From Folioceros fuciformis (Eukaryota; Anthocerotophyta; Anthocerotopsida; Anthocerotales), in NCBI GenBank assembly GCA_049999805.1, contig JBNGIO010006406.1, forward strand, positions 1 through 64,000: a DNA stretch of 64,000 bases. Direction: 5' to 3'. Below are positions 47,226 through 59,268 of this stretch, one piece after another (within the stretch, counting starts at the first letter, position 1; each line of letters begins with the position of its first letter). The notes below the pieces were generated by a model, which saw nothing but the letters and a program-made list of their open reading frames with translations, had not been told where the DNA came from and made no database searches. The position numbers and the translations under genes were made by a program.

Positions 47226-47540
47226 GTCTGCGCCAGGCTTTCATGCCAACCCGGTAGTGCCTATTAAAACTCCAGTTTTCGCTGGAGGCCAATATACTGC
47301 GAATGGACCTCGAAATTTGTACACAAGTTTCCCTCGGACTGCCTGACAAGCCTCTGAACCTCGGCACACGAGGATGGTACCTTTTCGGGGGTAGAGCTCG
47401 GAAATGGAAGCCCTAATCTGGAGCGGTCTCGCAGCTGCCAAACTTGAGGACCGTGGAATTCCAATTTGGCATCCTTGTCATGTCATCCAATATTACTAAG
47501 TGTAGAAACGTGCTCAGCGACGAGAGAGCGTTTGAGCGGC
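47226..47540. promoter_or_regulatory. Shared divergent promoter region of VPS34 and PIN4
   Basis: Only 315 bp separate the two start codons, so both promoters and 5' UTRs must share it. No TATA box is evident. Short open frames here are not coding. Confidence 0.6.
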
Positions 47541-48240
47541 ATGGGTAAGGACAGCAAGCCCAAGGAGGCCGGGAAGGGCAAGACCAAGCAGGCCACCGCG
47601 GGCACCGACGGAGACGCCGGCAAGGGCAAGGGCAAAGGCGGAGGGAAGGCTGACGGCCTTGGAACCTGCACCTATGTCAAAGGTTTGCCTTGCCCCTGCT
47701 TCTGCCCAGCGTGTGATCCCCGCAACGTTTGCCGGCGCAGCTCAGAGGCTGTTTCCTGTGCAGCGAGGCATATCTTGTGCGAGAAGCAAGGGAAGGTCAA
47801 CGATGCGTACAAGAAGCTTCAGGAAGGGTGGCTGAATAACGGGGACAAGGTTCCAGCAGCGGAATTCGCAAAGGTTTCCCACGCGTTGAATCCTTCAGAT
47901 TGAGGTCTGATGGGCAGCTACTGTTTTAGCAAGCTTCACATCTGAGCTTGGCCGTGGGCGGCACAGGTAGCCGCCGAGTTTTCGGAGTGTCCATCCGGCA
48001 AGAAGGGTGGCGACCTTGGTTGGTTTCCCAGAGGCAAGATGGCTGGCCCTTTCCAGGAGGTGGCTTTCAACACACCCGTCGGAGAAACAAGTGCTCCGTT
48101 CAAGTCCACGTAAAGCTCAACTGTTGTCTCCCCTCGTCTGTGGTCCCCAATCCGCTTGAAGTGTTCGCCAATGTGCTTATGCTGGCGGCTTGTGCAGGCA
48201 TGGGTATCACATCATCCTAGCTGAAGGGAGGAAGAATTGA
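47541..48240 (+). CDS. PIN4: PIN4-type parvulin peptidyl-prolyl isomerase
   Basis: Par14/PIN4 parvulins catalyse cis-trans isomerisation of peptidyl-proline and have been tied to ribosome biogenesis and chromatin. Four exons (47541-47682, 47764-47873, 47967-48109, 48198-48240) sum to 438 nt, or 145 residues, the expected size. The N-terminus is a Lys/Gly-rich basic tail (MGKDSKPKEAGKGKTKQA; GKGKGKGGGKADG) typical of PIN4 and lacking a WW domain. The rotamase domain runs from GLGTCTYVKARHILCEKQGK through AYKKLQEGWLNNGDKVP, CPSGKKGGDLGWFPRGKMAG and FNTPVGETSAPFKST to HGYHIILAEGRKN. The His of ARHILCEK and the His of HGYHII, expected in the active site, are kept. The Cys is in the usual Cys/Asp position. 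All splice phases agree. Confidence 0.95.
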
Positions 48241-48726
48241 GTCCATTGAAGGACGTTTCTAGTGTCTTTCCGGTAGGAAGGAAGGAATAATTCATCGATG
48301 GGAAGGCGTTTCGTTTCTCTCGGTGGTTGAGCGAAGGCAGGCGGGCTCTGTAGTACACAACACCATCATCGATTAAGCTGCGCTGCGCTTTTCAGAACAC
48401 ATGACACCTGCCTTTTGTTCAAGCACTCTGCCGCAGGCTCCGTATCAGCTCCCCTGCTCCCTGGAACAGAGATTGTATTCCGATGTGAATTTGTCAGGTG
48501 TTCGTGATTCTGCAACAAGAGACTTGAGTCTTCTTGTGCAGTGGCAGAATTCTTGACAGCGCGGGACGTGATCGACCTTGGTATCAGCAGTGTTGACGGG
48601 AAGACAGGGATTTATGGCTCGTAGTGAGCGATCGCAACCTCCTCGCCATGCCTACAGAATCAAGTCCCGTTATCCCAACCAGTGATATTTCTCACTGGCG
48701 AGTCCGGATGTGGCATAACGGGACAA
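48241..48726. other. Intergenic between PIN4 and PPR ends
   Basis: Convergent 3' flanks of about 490 bp. No domain is recognised. Confidence 0.4.
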
Positions 48727-51700
48727 TTAGGAAAGCGTGTCTAAACCTCTCTTCGCCAAGAAACTATGCAACTGTCCGTCCGCGTCTGTCCACCAACTCT
48801 GACCAGGCTCCTTCCATGCCCGCACACCCTTTCTCCGGGCCTGCATCTTTTCTGCACGCTCCCACATCTGGGCGCCGGTGTATATGCTTGACATTAACAC
48901 GTACGCTGCTGCATCGTTCTTTTCTAGCTGCACTGCTTGGTTGAAAGCGTCACATCCTACCTCCACGTTGCTCCACTTTCGGCAGGCACTCAACAGAGTG
49001 TGCCACACTGCGGCATTCGGCAGGACAGGCATTGTCCTAACCAAAGCTAGTGCCTCGTCCAGTCGGCCTGCACGGCCCAAGAGGTCCACCATGCATGTGT
49101 AGTGATCTGCCGTGGGGGTGATGCCATAGTTGCTCATAGCCTCAAAGTAGTCTCTCCCCTTGGTCACCAGGCTCGCATGATTGCACACTGTTAGAACGCT
49201 CAGGAAGGTGATACTATCTGGCTGCAAGCCATCCTCTTCCATTCTCTGCACCAAGGCAAAGACCGCTTCACTATCCCCTTGACAGGTGTAGCCCGCAACG
49301 AGAGCACTCCAGGCGACAGTGTCTCTTACGGACAACGCATCAAATACCTGTTGTGCTTCTACCATGCTCCCAGACTTCCCATACATGTTTATTAAGCTGC
49401 CAGCTATGATCAGGTCATCTTGAAGCCCTTGTTCTTTTATCTGCATGTGTAGGCGCCTTCCCAGATGCAAATCTGCCACATTTGCACATGACTGCAGCAG
49501 GGTGACAAACATCACTGAATCAGCTTCAGCAGTCTTCTCGTCTTGCATTTCACTGTAAAGTCGGAGGGCTTCCGGACCCCTGCCCTGCTGAGAATATCCA
49601 GTGATCATGGTATTCCATGTCACGACGTCTTTCTGGACAAGTCTGTTGAACACACTCCGAGCATCTTCCAAGCTGCCACACTTCGCATACATATTCACCA
49701 AACTGTTGGCCACAAAGACATCAGCAAGATAGCCTCGTTCTTTGATCTGCACATGAAGTTGCCTCCCAATCTCTAACGCTGGCGCGCCCACACCTGCACA
49801 TGCCTGCAGGAGAGACACAAATGTCACAGAATCAGATACGGCCACGCCTTCGTTTTGCATAGCACTGTAAAGACGAATAGCTTCCTGCCCCATCCCCTGC
49901 TGGGAACACCCTGCTATCATGGCAGTCCACGTCACCACATCTTTCTGGCCAAGTCCATCAAAGACTCTCTGCGCGCGTTCTAGGCTGCCACACTTCGCAT
50001 ACATGTTCACCAAACTGCTGGCGACAAACACATCAACCTCATGTCCTCGTTCTCTAATCTGCGAATGAAGTTGCTTCCCGATTTTCAAAGCTGAGCTGCC
50101 CACACTTGCACATGCCTGCAGGAGGCATGCAAATGTCACAGAATCAGGTACAGCTAAGCAGGCTTTTTGCATAGCACTGTAAAGACAAAGGGCTTCCTGA
50201 CCCATGCCCTGCTGGGAGTATCCAGCTATCATGGCAGTCCAAATCACAACATCCTTTTCAGCACGTCCATCAAACACTCTCCGAGCATCTGCCAAGCTGC
50301 CACACTTTACATACATGTTCACCAAACAGCTAGCAACGAACACATCAGCTTCATGCCCTTGTTCTTCAATTTGCACGTGAAGCTGTTTCCCCTTCGCCAA
50401 AGCTGGAGCACCAACACTTGCACACGCCTGCATGAGGGACACAAAAGTCACGGGGTTAGGAACAGTCATGCCTTCTTCTTGCATTGCAGTGTAGAGACAA
50501 AGTGCTTCCTGCCCCAAGCCTTGCTGAGAATATCCAGCAATTATGGAATTCCATGTCACCACATCTTTTTGGCAAAGTCCATCAAACACTCTCCGAGCAT
50601 CTTCCAGGCTGCCACACTTTGCATACATGTTCACCAAACTGTTCACGACAAACTGATCGGCTAGATGTCCTTGCTCTCTAATCTGTGTTTCAAGCTGCTT
50701 GCCAAACTCCAATGCAGACATGCCAATGCCTGCACAAGCCTGCAGGAGGCACACAAATGTCACGGAATCCGGCACAACTGTGCTGTCGGTTTGCATGTTA
50801 CCGTAGAGACGAAGGGCTTTCCACCCCTTCCCTTGCTGAGAATATGCTCTCATCATGGCATTCCACGTCACCACATCTTTGTAACCAAGCTTGTCAAACA
50901 ATTTCTGAGCGTCTGCCAAGCTACCACACTTTGCATACATGTTCACCAAACTGTTGGCTACAAACGAATCAGCTTCATTTCCTCGTTCTTTAATCTGAGC
51001 ATGTAGCTGTCTCCCCTTCTCTAAAGCTGAGGTTCCTATACATGCACATGCCTGCAGAAGGCACACAAAAGTCACAGAATTGGGTAGAGTGTTGCTTTCT
51101 TCTGCCATTTTAGTGTAAACACAAAGGGCTTCTTGACCCATGCCCTGCTGAGAATATCCTGCGATCATTGCATTCCACGTGACAACACTTTTTCGGTCAA
51201 TCACATCAAAAACACTCTGAGCATCTTCCAAGCTGCCACACTTTGCATACATGGTCACCAAACTGTTGGCCACAGACTCATCTGCCTGAAGTCCCTGTTC
51301 TTTAATCTGGACATGGAGCCGCTTCCCGATTTCCAGAGCTGGGTTTCCCACACATGCACATGCCCTTAAAACGCACACAAATGTCACAGAATCAGGTACA
51401 GCCACAGCTTCTTCTTGCATAGCCCAGAATAGACGAATAGCTTCCTGCCCCATTCCCTGCTGGGAATATCCTGCAATTATGGCATTCCACATCACCACAT
51501 CCTTCTGACGAAAACCATCAAACACACTCCGAGCATCTTCCAAGCTGCCGCATTTTGCATACATATTCACCAGACTGTTGACTACGACGTTATCAGCTTG
51601 ATATCCTTGTTCCCTAATCTGCACATGTATCTGCCTCCCCTTCTCCAAGGCTGGGGTCCCAAGGCGTGCGCACGCCTGCAGGAGGCACACAAAAGTCAAG

Positions 51701-53019
51701 GAATCAGGTGTACTGTTGCCTTCTTCTCCCATAGCTGTGTAGACACAAAGTGCTTCCCATCCCAGGCCTTGATGAGAATATCCTGCTATCATGGCGTTCC
51801 ACGTCGCCACATCTTTTCGACCAAGCCCATCAAACACTCTCTTAGCATCTGCCAAGCTGCCACATTTTGCATACATATTCACCAAACTGTTACCGACCAA
51901 TACATCAGTTTGACGCCCCTGTTCTCTAATCTGCACATGAAACTGCTTCCCCAGCTCCAAAGCTGGGCTGCCCTCACTTGCACATGCCTGCAGGAGGCAA
52001 GCAAATGTGACGGAATTGGCTTCTGTGCAGCCTTCTGCTCGCATAGCCCTGTAGAGACGCAGGGCTTCCTGAGCCATGCCCTGCTGGGAATACCCTGAGA
52101 TCATGGCATTCCAAGTCACCACATCTTTTCGACCAAGTCCGTCAAACACCCTTCGAGCATCTTCTAAGCTGCCACACTTTGCATACATGCCCACCAAGCA
52201 ACTGCAAACGAACAAATCAAGCTCAACACCAACAGCCAACACATCAGCATGCAGCTGCTGCCCGGTAATCAAGTCTCCTTTCCTTGCACAAGCCTGAAGG
52301 GCAGCCACAAACACATGCCCATCTGGCCTCACACCTGACCTGCGCATGCCATGGTACAGTTGTATAGCTTTCTCGTCTTCTCCTTGTTTAACATGCGCAG
52401 AGATCAAGGACGACCACATGAAGGCATCCGGTGTGGCAACCATGGTGAACACATCCATCGCGTCTTGCAACCTGCCATGAGAAGCATACATTCGCAGGAT
52501 GTGGTTGCAGATGAACGTGTCCGTCCCAAATCCCGTCTTCACCGTAAAGGCATGAATGCGGCGACCGAGAGCAACATCCTTCTTTAGTACACACTCTTTC
52601 AGGACCGCATAAAAGAGAGATCTGGAAACGCAAAATGCAGTCTCCACCAAAACTCCCAAGGCCTCAACAGCTTCAGCCAGCTGGCCCTGCTCACATAGCA
52701 TGCTCACAGTTTCGGACGTTACAATCCTTCCGTATCCTGCAGGACTGTTATTCCGCCACAATGTGTGGCCTCCAAACAGGAGCTCGCTGGAACACCCATG
52801 TCCTGACAACCGTCCTTTCGGACAGGCTGGTTCTGTTGGAACGCTGTGGCACCTCGCACCTGCAGTGTTTCCCAACGGTGGGCTCCATGAAGGGGAACCA
52901 GCATGGGCTTGTACAACAGTGCCTGTGAACCCACCACTTTGTTGGGTCCACGGCAATCCCTTCCATAACGAGTCCGGTTGCCCCTTCCAAAGCTCAATTC
53001 CACCACTCCACACAGCCAT
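48727..53019 (-). CDS. Giant PLS-class PPR protein, about 11 highly similar triplets, truncated E end
   Basis: This is a predicted organelle RNA-binding protein. The single exon encodes 1430 residues from ATG 53019. The leader (about 110 residues) is variable and of uncertain targeting. About eleven P-L-S triplets of about 100-104 residues follow. Each has segments like LVNMYAKCGSLEDARRVFDG, KDVVTWNAMIAGYSQQGMGQ, EALRLYSAMQEEG and PDSVTFVCLLQACASVG. Nine central triplets are near copies of each other at protein and DNA level, far more alike than in the 7.5-kb PPR gene. The C-terminus has an E1-like region (YVLMSSIYTGAQMWERAEKM) and ends soon after EPGQSWWTDADGQLHSFLA, so E2 is short and no DYW domain exists. 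Absence of introns is normal for the family. Assembly collapse or expansion within such repeats is possible. Confidence 0.93.
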   Translation of the reverse strand: MAVWSGGIELWKGQPDSLWKGLPWTQQSGGFTGTVVQAHAGSPSWSPPLGNTAGARCHSVPTEPACPKGRLSGHGCSSELLFGGHTLWRNNSPAGYGRIVTSETVSMLCEQGQLAEAVEALGVLVETAFCVSRSLFYAVLKECVLKKDVALGRRIHAFTVKTGFGTDTFICNHILRMYASHGRLQDAMDVFTMVATPDAFMWSSLISAHVKQGEDEKAIQLYHGMRRSGVRPDGHVFVAALQACARKGDLITGQQLHADVLAVGVELDLFVCSCLVGMYAKCGSLEDARRVFDGLGRKDVVTWNAMISGYSQQGMAQEALRLYRAMRAEGCTEANSVTFACLLQACASEGSPALELGKQFHVQIREQGRQTDVLVGNSLVNMYAKCGSLADAKRVFDGLGRKDVATWNAMIAGYSHQGLGWEALCVYTAMGEEGNSTPDSLTFVCLLQACARLGTPALEKGRQIHVQIREQGYQADNVVVNSLVNMYAKCGSLEDARSVFDGFRQKDVVMWNAIIAGYSQQGMGQEAIRLFWAMQEEAVAVPDSVTFVCVLRACACVGNPALEIGKRLHVQIKEQGLQADESVANSLVTMYAKCGSLEDAQSVFDVIDRKSVVTWNAMIAGYSQQGMGQEALCVYTKMAEESNTLPNSVTFVCLLQACACIGTSALEKGRQLHAQIKERGNEADSFVANSLVNMYAKCGSLADAQKLFDKLGYKDVVTWNAMMRAYSQQGKGWKALRLYGNMQTDSTVVPDSVTFVCLLQACAGIGMSALEFGKQLETQIREQGHLADQFVVNSLVNMYAKCGSLEDARRVFDGLCQKDVVTWNSIIAGYSQQGLGQEALCLYTAMQEEGMTVPNPVTFVSLMQACASVGAPALAKGKQLHVQIEEQGHEADVFVASCLVNMYVKCGSLADARRVFDGRAEKDVVIWTAMIAGYSQQGMGQEALCLYSAMQKACLAVPDSVTFACLLQACASVGSSALKIGKQLHSQIRERGHEVDVFVASSLVNMYAKCGSLERAQRVFDGLGQKDVVTWTAMIAGCSQQGMGQEAIRLYSAMQNEGVAVSDSVTFVSLLQACAGVGAPALEIGRQLHVQIKERGYLADVFVANSLVNMYAKCGSLEDARSVFNRLVQKDVVTWNTMITGYSQQGRGPEALRLYSEMQDEKTAEADSVMFVTLLQSCANVADLHLGRRLHMQIKEQGLQDDLIIAGSLINMYGKSGSMVEAQQVFDALSVRDTVAWSALVAGYTCQGDSEAVFALVQRMEEDGLQPDSITFLSVLTVCNHASLVTKGRDYFEAMSNYGITPTADHYTCMVDLLGRAGRLDEALALVRTMPVLPNAAVWHTLLSACRKWSNVEVGCDAFNQAVQLEKNDAAAYVLMSSIYTGAQMWERAEKMQARRKGVRAWKEPGQSWWTDADGQLHSFLAKRGLDTLS

Positions 53020-54153
53020 ACACTCCAGTCACAGGGAATGCATCGCCTGGAATACGATGGGTTTCATGAGCGATCCTGATCCGTCGCACTGCTCCATCAG
53101 ATGCTGCATCTAAGAATTCGAGGTCTAATAGAACCTTGATCCAAAATCGCTGTCCACCAGGAAGGAAAAATTAGAGTGCGGTGACGTTTGAGCTGGGACG
53201 GAAACATGTCTTTCCTTGTTTCTTATTTTTGCTTCTGTTTTCTCTTCCCAAAGCGTGTTGCATCCTCTTGAGACTTTTCATTTGTTCTAGAAACTTATTA
53301 CTCAAACATGCAAATATGCCTTAATTACTTGCTTTGCTCACTATTTCCAGTTTACAGTTCTTAGGTTGCAAACCATGGGTTGCAATTTAGATTTACGATT
53401 TGTGTGCCTCGAACCATTAGCTAATTTGGATTCACTATGGCATATTAAAGGGGTTAATCTCTCTTTTCCCCTATTTTAATCATTTTTCCATAAGTAACTT
53501 CTAGCATGTCCTTCCTCGATTCCCAAATAAACGATGTATGCTTTGGTCACCCAAACACAAAGGGCATTACACCAAATAAGGCAAACAAAGTGATTAAAAC
53601 CATGGCAACTTAGGGTTTGAGTGGAAGCGAATTAGCCCAAAATTTTTACACCACATGCCTTCTTTGTAATACTGCAAACTCGAATGCATGTTGTACTAAA
53701 AACTCTTTCCTAGCCCATAACTACAAGCATCCTCATATGTTGTGGGCTTGCCACTTCCATAACCCAACCATCTATGAGCATCTTGTTAAGGGTAGGGTTT
53801 ATGTGTGACAACCCATCCAATCATATGTAAGTGTCTTTCTAACGACTATGGGTTGCGATCCAATCTTTTCCCTTAATCGGGCTTTATGACCAATGGCTCC
53901 ACAATCAGCCTATTCATACTTTATGTTTGAGAGTGTGCTTGCCTCCGAAACCACAAACTTGTGGAATTTATCTCTCATATTGGACACATCTCTTACTTCA
54001 AGCCATTCTGGAACAAACAAGGACAAAAATCGAACCAAGCGTACATTGGAATGAAAAGTCATCTCCAGACAATCACGCAATTGAATTATAGCAATCTTAT
54101 AACACAAAGCGAGCACTCCAAATCTCATAGTACAAACAGCTATAGCCTTGATA
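53020..54153. other. Intergenic, AT-richer
   Basis: No gene is recognised. Composition shifts to AT-rich after about 53200, and no Copia protein motif is seen here. The next feature is the LTR at 54154. Confidence 0.45.
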
Positions 54154-54360
54154 TGTTAGAGTTTTCTAGAGCGGAGAGCTTGAGAAAATCAGAACAATGG
54201 TAGGCAAAAGAATAATACATTACAATTAACAAAAATGTTTAAATATGTAAGTAAAGTGTCTCTTCATATTAGGGCTAATTAATCAAGGCTAATTATGGTA
54301 AATATATTATCAACCCTAATCTAATGACGTGGTTACCAAGACCCGGTAGGTCTCTTAACA
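54154..54360 (-). repeat. 3' LTR of the minus-strand Copia element
   Basis: This 207-bp segment starts TGTTAGAG and ends CTCTTAACA on the plus strand, so it has TG...CA ends with the short inverted repeat TGTTA/TAACA. Directly beside it, on the element strand, is a purine tract (TTAAGGGGGTG) that fits a polypurine tract. It lies just past the RNase H end of the polyprotein. The matching 5' LTR was not found. Confidence 0.75.
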
Positions 54361-57300
54361 CACCCCCTTAACCACGACAGACTAACGCAGTTCGGAGGAC
54401 ACGTCACACAGCCACGGTCAAACAAGCAGCAGGAAATCGCGATTAAATACAGCAAAGGAGCTTCATCCGCGAGAGCCTGATGCGCCGGACGTGAAGCAAG
54501 TCAAGAGTCCAAAACCTGTTGAGAGGCAAAGCCAACATAATCCACAAGCCCCATCTGATCACGAAAGAAAGAATGCTTGGATGTCGGCAAGGCCTTGGTA
54601 AGCAGGTCAGCAACATTGAAATCTGTTGATACATAAGAAATCTTGACAATTTGCCTTTCAACGGAGTGTCGCACAAAATAATGCTGAATTTCAATGTGTT
54701 ATGTGCGGGCATGGAAACGCGGGTTTCCAACCAAAGCAATGGTAGACTGATTATCACAAAACACCGTTGTGGGTTGTGCTTGTGGAAACAAGAGGCCAGC
54801 CAAGAAACTACGCTCCCACTCTGCCTCCTTAGCAGAGTCTGTAAGAGCCTTATACTCGGCTTCCGTGGAGGACAAGGCCACGGATACTTGTTTCTTTGAG
54901 CTCCAATTTACAACAGCTCCAGATAAGAAGAAGCAGTAGGCTTACAAACTCCGACGGGTTTCAAGGTCTGTGGCCCAATCGGCGTCGGCATACCCAACGA
55001 GTGTGAAATCTGAATCAGGTGAGCCAAGCCGATAGCAGAGACCATAAGTTGAAGTTCCTCTAAGATATCGCATTACACGCTTGACTGCACTCCAATGATC
55101 TTTACCAGGTTTTTCCAAAAATTGGGACACTGAACTAACGGCATGTTGAATGTCAGGCCGTGTCCAGCAAGCAATGTAATTAAGGCATCCTACAGCATGC
55201 CTGTATGGAACATCCATCATGGCCTGTTGCTCTTCTTCACTTTGTGGTGACTGCTGTGAGGTCAGCTTAAAACCTACAACCCCTGGTGTGCTAACAGGTT
55301 TTGCTTTGTCCAGATTGAAACGCTTTAAGGTCTCATTGATATATTTAGATTGATGCAGAATAAGAGTCTTATTGCCGCGGTCTCTGATTAGTTGAACACC
55401 AAGTACAAAGGTAAGTGTGCCAATATCCCTCATATTATATCTTTTGTGAAGCATTTGCTTTACCCAATCCAAGAGCTTGCGATTATCAGAGGAAAAAATA
55501 GCGTCATCAATATACAAGGCTAAGATGACAACATGGCCATCTCTGGAATATCGATGGACATTCACATCAGCAGGGTTCTGGACAAAACCTATGGACTTAA
55601 GGTAAGCGTCTATGTTCTTCAGGGTGCTCTAGGTAAATTTCCTCCTCAAGCTCACCATACAAGAAAGCTGTTGAGACATCCATTTGTTCCAAGTCCCAAT
55701 CGCGTGCAGCAGCTAGGGCTAAAATCATTCTGATGGACTGCGTTTTGACTACAGGACTGAAAGTCTCAACATAATCTACACCAGCTACCTGCGAAAAACC
55801 TCGAGCGACCAATCTGGATTTACACCTAGCTATCTGGCCTTGAGCATTTAGCTTGTGTTTAAAAATCCATTTACAACTCACGGCCTTCCTTCCAGCAGGT
55901 AGGGGGCATAGCTCCCATGTTTCATTTTGTATAAGAGAATTATACTCATCTTGTATGGACGGGATCCAATGATCCTTATCCTTACCAGTGACAGCTTCCT
56001 GATAACTGCGGGGTTCGGCAGGATGATCTGTAGAGGAAGATAACACCAGAGATGGGTTTTGTGTCAGCCTGGACGATTTAGGGATTCTAAAATCCACTGA
56101 CTCATATGGTTTCTCGTGCCACTGATCCCTAGGGTTTCGGATTCTGCTTGGGTATCTGCGTTCTTCAGTCACTGGGACGGGAGCATGTAAGACAGGGGAC
56201 TCAGGAACATCAGGAACTGAGGTGCCTGGGGCTTCATCAACATCATCATCAGAAGACGCAGAGGAATGAAGAAGATCAGGTGAGTCTTCAACTAAAGGAA
56301 ATTCGCCTAAGTCATTAATCTGTGCTGCAGGGGGTTCATTATCTTCAGCATAGTCTTCAGCACTTGCATCACTTAGCAGCCCATGTGTGTCATTTAATTC
56401 AGCGGGATCATCTGGTTGGACAGGAGAATGACCTAAAACAAGCAAGTCAAGTGGTGCGGAGGAAGATGACGGTGCAGGGGACTGAGAACCACCCCCTGAA
56501 CCACCAGGAGCAGCAGCAGCAGCAGGAGCACCCCCTGAAAGGGGAACCATGTAAACATCCTGAGGATACTCCGAAACTTCAAGGTCAAAGTCATCAGCAG
56601 GAGAAGAAATAGCCGAAGGGTCAGCAAAATGAGGAACGGCCGGGCGGGTAAGCTCCTTGAAAGTAACACTGCGAGCAAAGGTGCAGGTACGAGACAGAGG
56701 ATCATATAATTTGTAGGCCTTGGTCTCCTCACCATAACCCACAAAAATGAGAGGCTTTGCCCGGTCGTCAAGTTTCTTGCGTTGTTTCTTAGGGATATAA
56801 GCATAAGCCGGTGAGCCGAAAACACGCAAGTGGACGAGGCTGGGGCGGCGGTGCCAAATGACCTCAAAAGGAGTCCGAGTCTCCACAGAACTGGTAAGAA
56901 GTCGATTTAGAATGTATGTAGCCGTGACAACAGCTTCAGCCCGGTAGGATTTATCCAAACCTGACCACTGAAGCATGCTGCGTGTCATTCCAAGTAATGT
57001 CCGATTCCTCCTCTCAGCCACGCCGTTTTGCTGCTGTGTGTAGGGGACAATCAACTGACGAATAATTCCACGCTTCAAGAGATACTGGTTAAAATCTTGA
57101 TTAACAAATTCAGTACCATTGTCCGATCGCAAACAACGAAGGAGACGGCCGTTCTGACGTTGCACCATGAGAAGCCATTCTTGGAATACAGGAAATGTGT
57201 CAGATTTACGCTGAAGAGGGAAAGTCCATGAATAGCGACTGTAGTCATCGGTAAGTGTCATGTAATAGTGGGAACCGCCTAAAGAAGGCACTTGAATTTT

Positions 57301-59268
57301 GCCTGAGATATCTGTGTGCACCAGATCCAGGACGTTGGAAGTACGGTGAGCAACCGTAGCTGGAAAGGGGAGTTCCTTTTGCTTAGAAAGGACGCAGGAG
57401 TCACACAAGGCAAGTTCCTTAAAACAAGTTGGCAGTGGCTCACGATAACAGTCAGTGTTGGACATCTTAATAAGTTTGTTCTTATTTGCATGGCCCAAAC
57501 GGGCATGCCACAATTGTGCTAATTCTGACTGTGTGTAAGCAGCTGCAAAAATGCTGTGAGCAGATTGGCAACATATATCTAGGCGATATAAGTCATCAAC
57601 CAGAAGCCCACAAGCCACTGGATCATCAGCACCTTTATGGGTGAGCATGCAACCATCAGCTGTAAATAACAGGTCAAACTGCCCAAGTTTCATCAACTGG
57701 CTAACCGAAAGAAGATGCTTTGCCATGGTAGGAACGTAGAGAACGTTGTCCAACTGCAGTGCAGAGCCATCCTTAAGTCGGAAAGTACATGATCCTGTAC
57801 CAAGAATTCTCAAACCTGTTCGGGTAAGTTCATCTCCCAACCACACCTTCTCATTAGTATGTGTTGGAGAAAATTTACTAAGCAAGTGACGATTATGGCA
57901 GATATGGGTTGTGGCACCCGAATCCAAATACCAAGAATCTGGCTCACAGATTGTGTTGGAATGGCAGACGGTCATCACAACTGGCTGCTGGCGAGAAGAA
58001 GAGGTCGGTGAAGACCTGTCCTTGGAAACTGAGTGGGCCTCAACCGTTTTCTGGGGTTTCTCGGCCTTCCTCGGTTCTCCATTTTTCTTCTTCTTGCATT
58101 CGCGCTCCCAATGCCCTGGAAACCCACACCAGTTGCAGGATCCAGATCGTTTTCCTTGCCCTGGCTTGGATACACCAACACCAGGTATATTCTTAATTTT
58201 CCCTTGTGGTTTGTTCTTGTTAGAATACAGGACCTTATCAGCTTTTGTCTTTCCTGGTGTATGCATGCTGCGACTTTGCTCTTCCTGTAGAAGGGCACCA
58301 ACAATATCTGTGAAGGATATGTTGGGTACTTGTCCAGCAGCAGCAGCTTGTTGGGCAACATGAAGAGCTGCCCCATAGCTTGAAACGAAGGACTGATAAC
58401 TATGGGGAAGACTAGTTAGAAGTTGAGCCACAGCGTCAACCTCGCCCAGCTGAGAACCAAGTGAGATCAGCTGTGATCTCAAGTGTCTGAACTTAGCCAC
58501 GAAGGTGGCTACTTTCTCTCCCTCCTTCATCCGTAATGAGAAGAGTTCCCCACGTACTGTGCATAGTGTAATGATATTCCTCACATCATAAGTTTGTGAC
58601 AGCTGATTCCAGATGTCCTCGGCCTTAAAAAGGTAAGCTACATCGGGAACAAGTACCTCATCTAACCCACTGATGAGCAGGGCATGAGCGACGTTATTTG
58701 CATTCAACCATCGGTCCTTGTCATCTTGTGTGGCGTTAGGTGAGGGTTGTGGAATCTGGCCATTCGCAACTCCCCAGACATGCCTGGCATCAAGGGCAGC
58801 TTGCATCCGGACACTCCACACCTGGTATTTTGTACCATTGAATCGATCACGTTCTTTGAATTCAATGGTGTACGCCGGCTGATAAATGTGAGCTTGAGCA
58901 GCAGGCGAGCCTGAGGTTGCTTGTGCAGGCGGATTAGGTGGTGGTACGGGCGGAGGTGGTGGAGGATTGGGTGGTCCGCCACTGCCACCTGATCCACCAC
59001 TGGCACCGCCAAGACCAGAATACTAGTTACCAAGTCCACCAAGTCCTGCATAAAGGCTTGTGTAGGGGTTTGGAAAAACGCCAGAGGTAGTGGCAGCACC
59101 AGAGGTAGAGGCGGAAGCTCCACCTGCACCCTGCGCTGGACCTGACGTAGAGGAAGATGGCGGCGGTGGCACAACAGTGCTGCCTGGAGTTGCAGAACTC
59201 ACGGCGGGGGAGACGTTTCCACTCCCCACGCCAAAGAGGAGCCCTGCAGAACTCTGCGTGGTGTTCAT
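54361..59268 (-). mobile_element. Ty1/copia retrotransposon, decayed, minus strand
   Basis: Order of domains on the minus strand: gag leader from ATG 59268; UBN2-type gag (NANNVAHALLISGLDEVL); zinc knuckle CNWCGFPGHWEREC (CCHC); protease WYLDSGATTHI; pre-integrase AQLWHARLGHANKNKLIKM; integrase with catalytic Asp/Asp/Glu regions (DLVHTDISG, RSDNGTEFV, QQNGVAERRNRT); reverse transcriptase (KWIFKHKLNAQGQIARCKSR, YIDDAIFSSD); RNase H (LSSTEAEYKALTDS, FCDNQSTIAL). This integrase-before-RT order defines Copia. Lesions: a TAG at 59023-59025 in gag, an internal deletion with frame change near 55600 that removes the RT segment after LEHPEE, and further breaks near 54940 and 54700. The 5' LTR and primer-binding site are not seen up to 60030. 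The element cannot move by itself. Confidence 0.93.

Noticed and set aside
49543-52297. Several plus-strand frames with repeated HIHQTV-like phrases
   Set aside because: They are antisense shadows of the repeated PPR triplets on the minus strand.
54154-54360. Solo LTR unrelated to the nearby Copia
   Set aside because: A polypurine tract and the RNase H end of the minus-strand polyprotein lie directly beside it in the correct orientation, so it is that element's 3' LTR.
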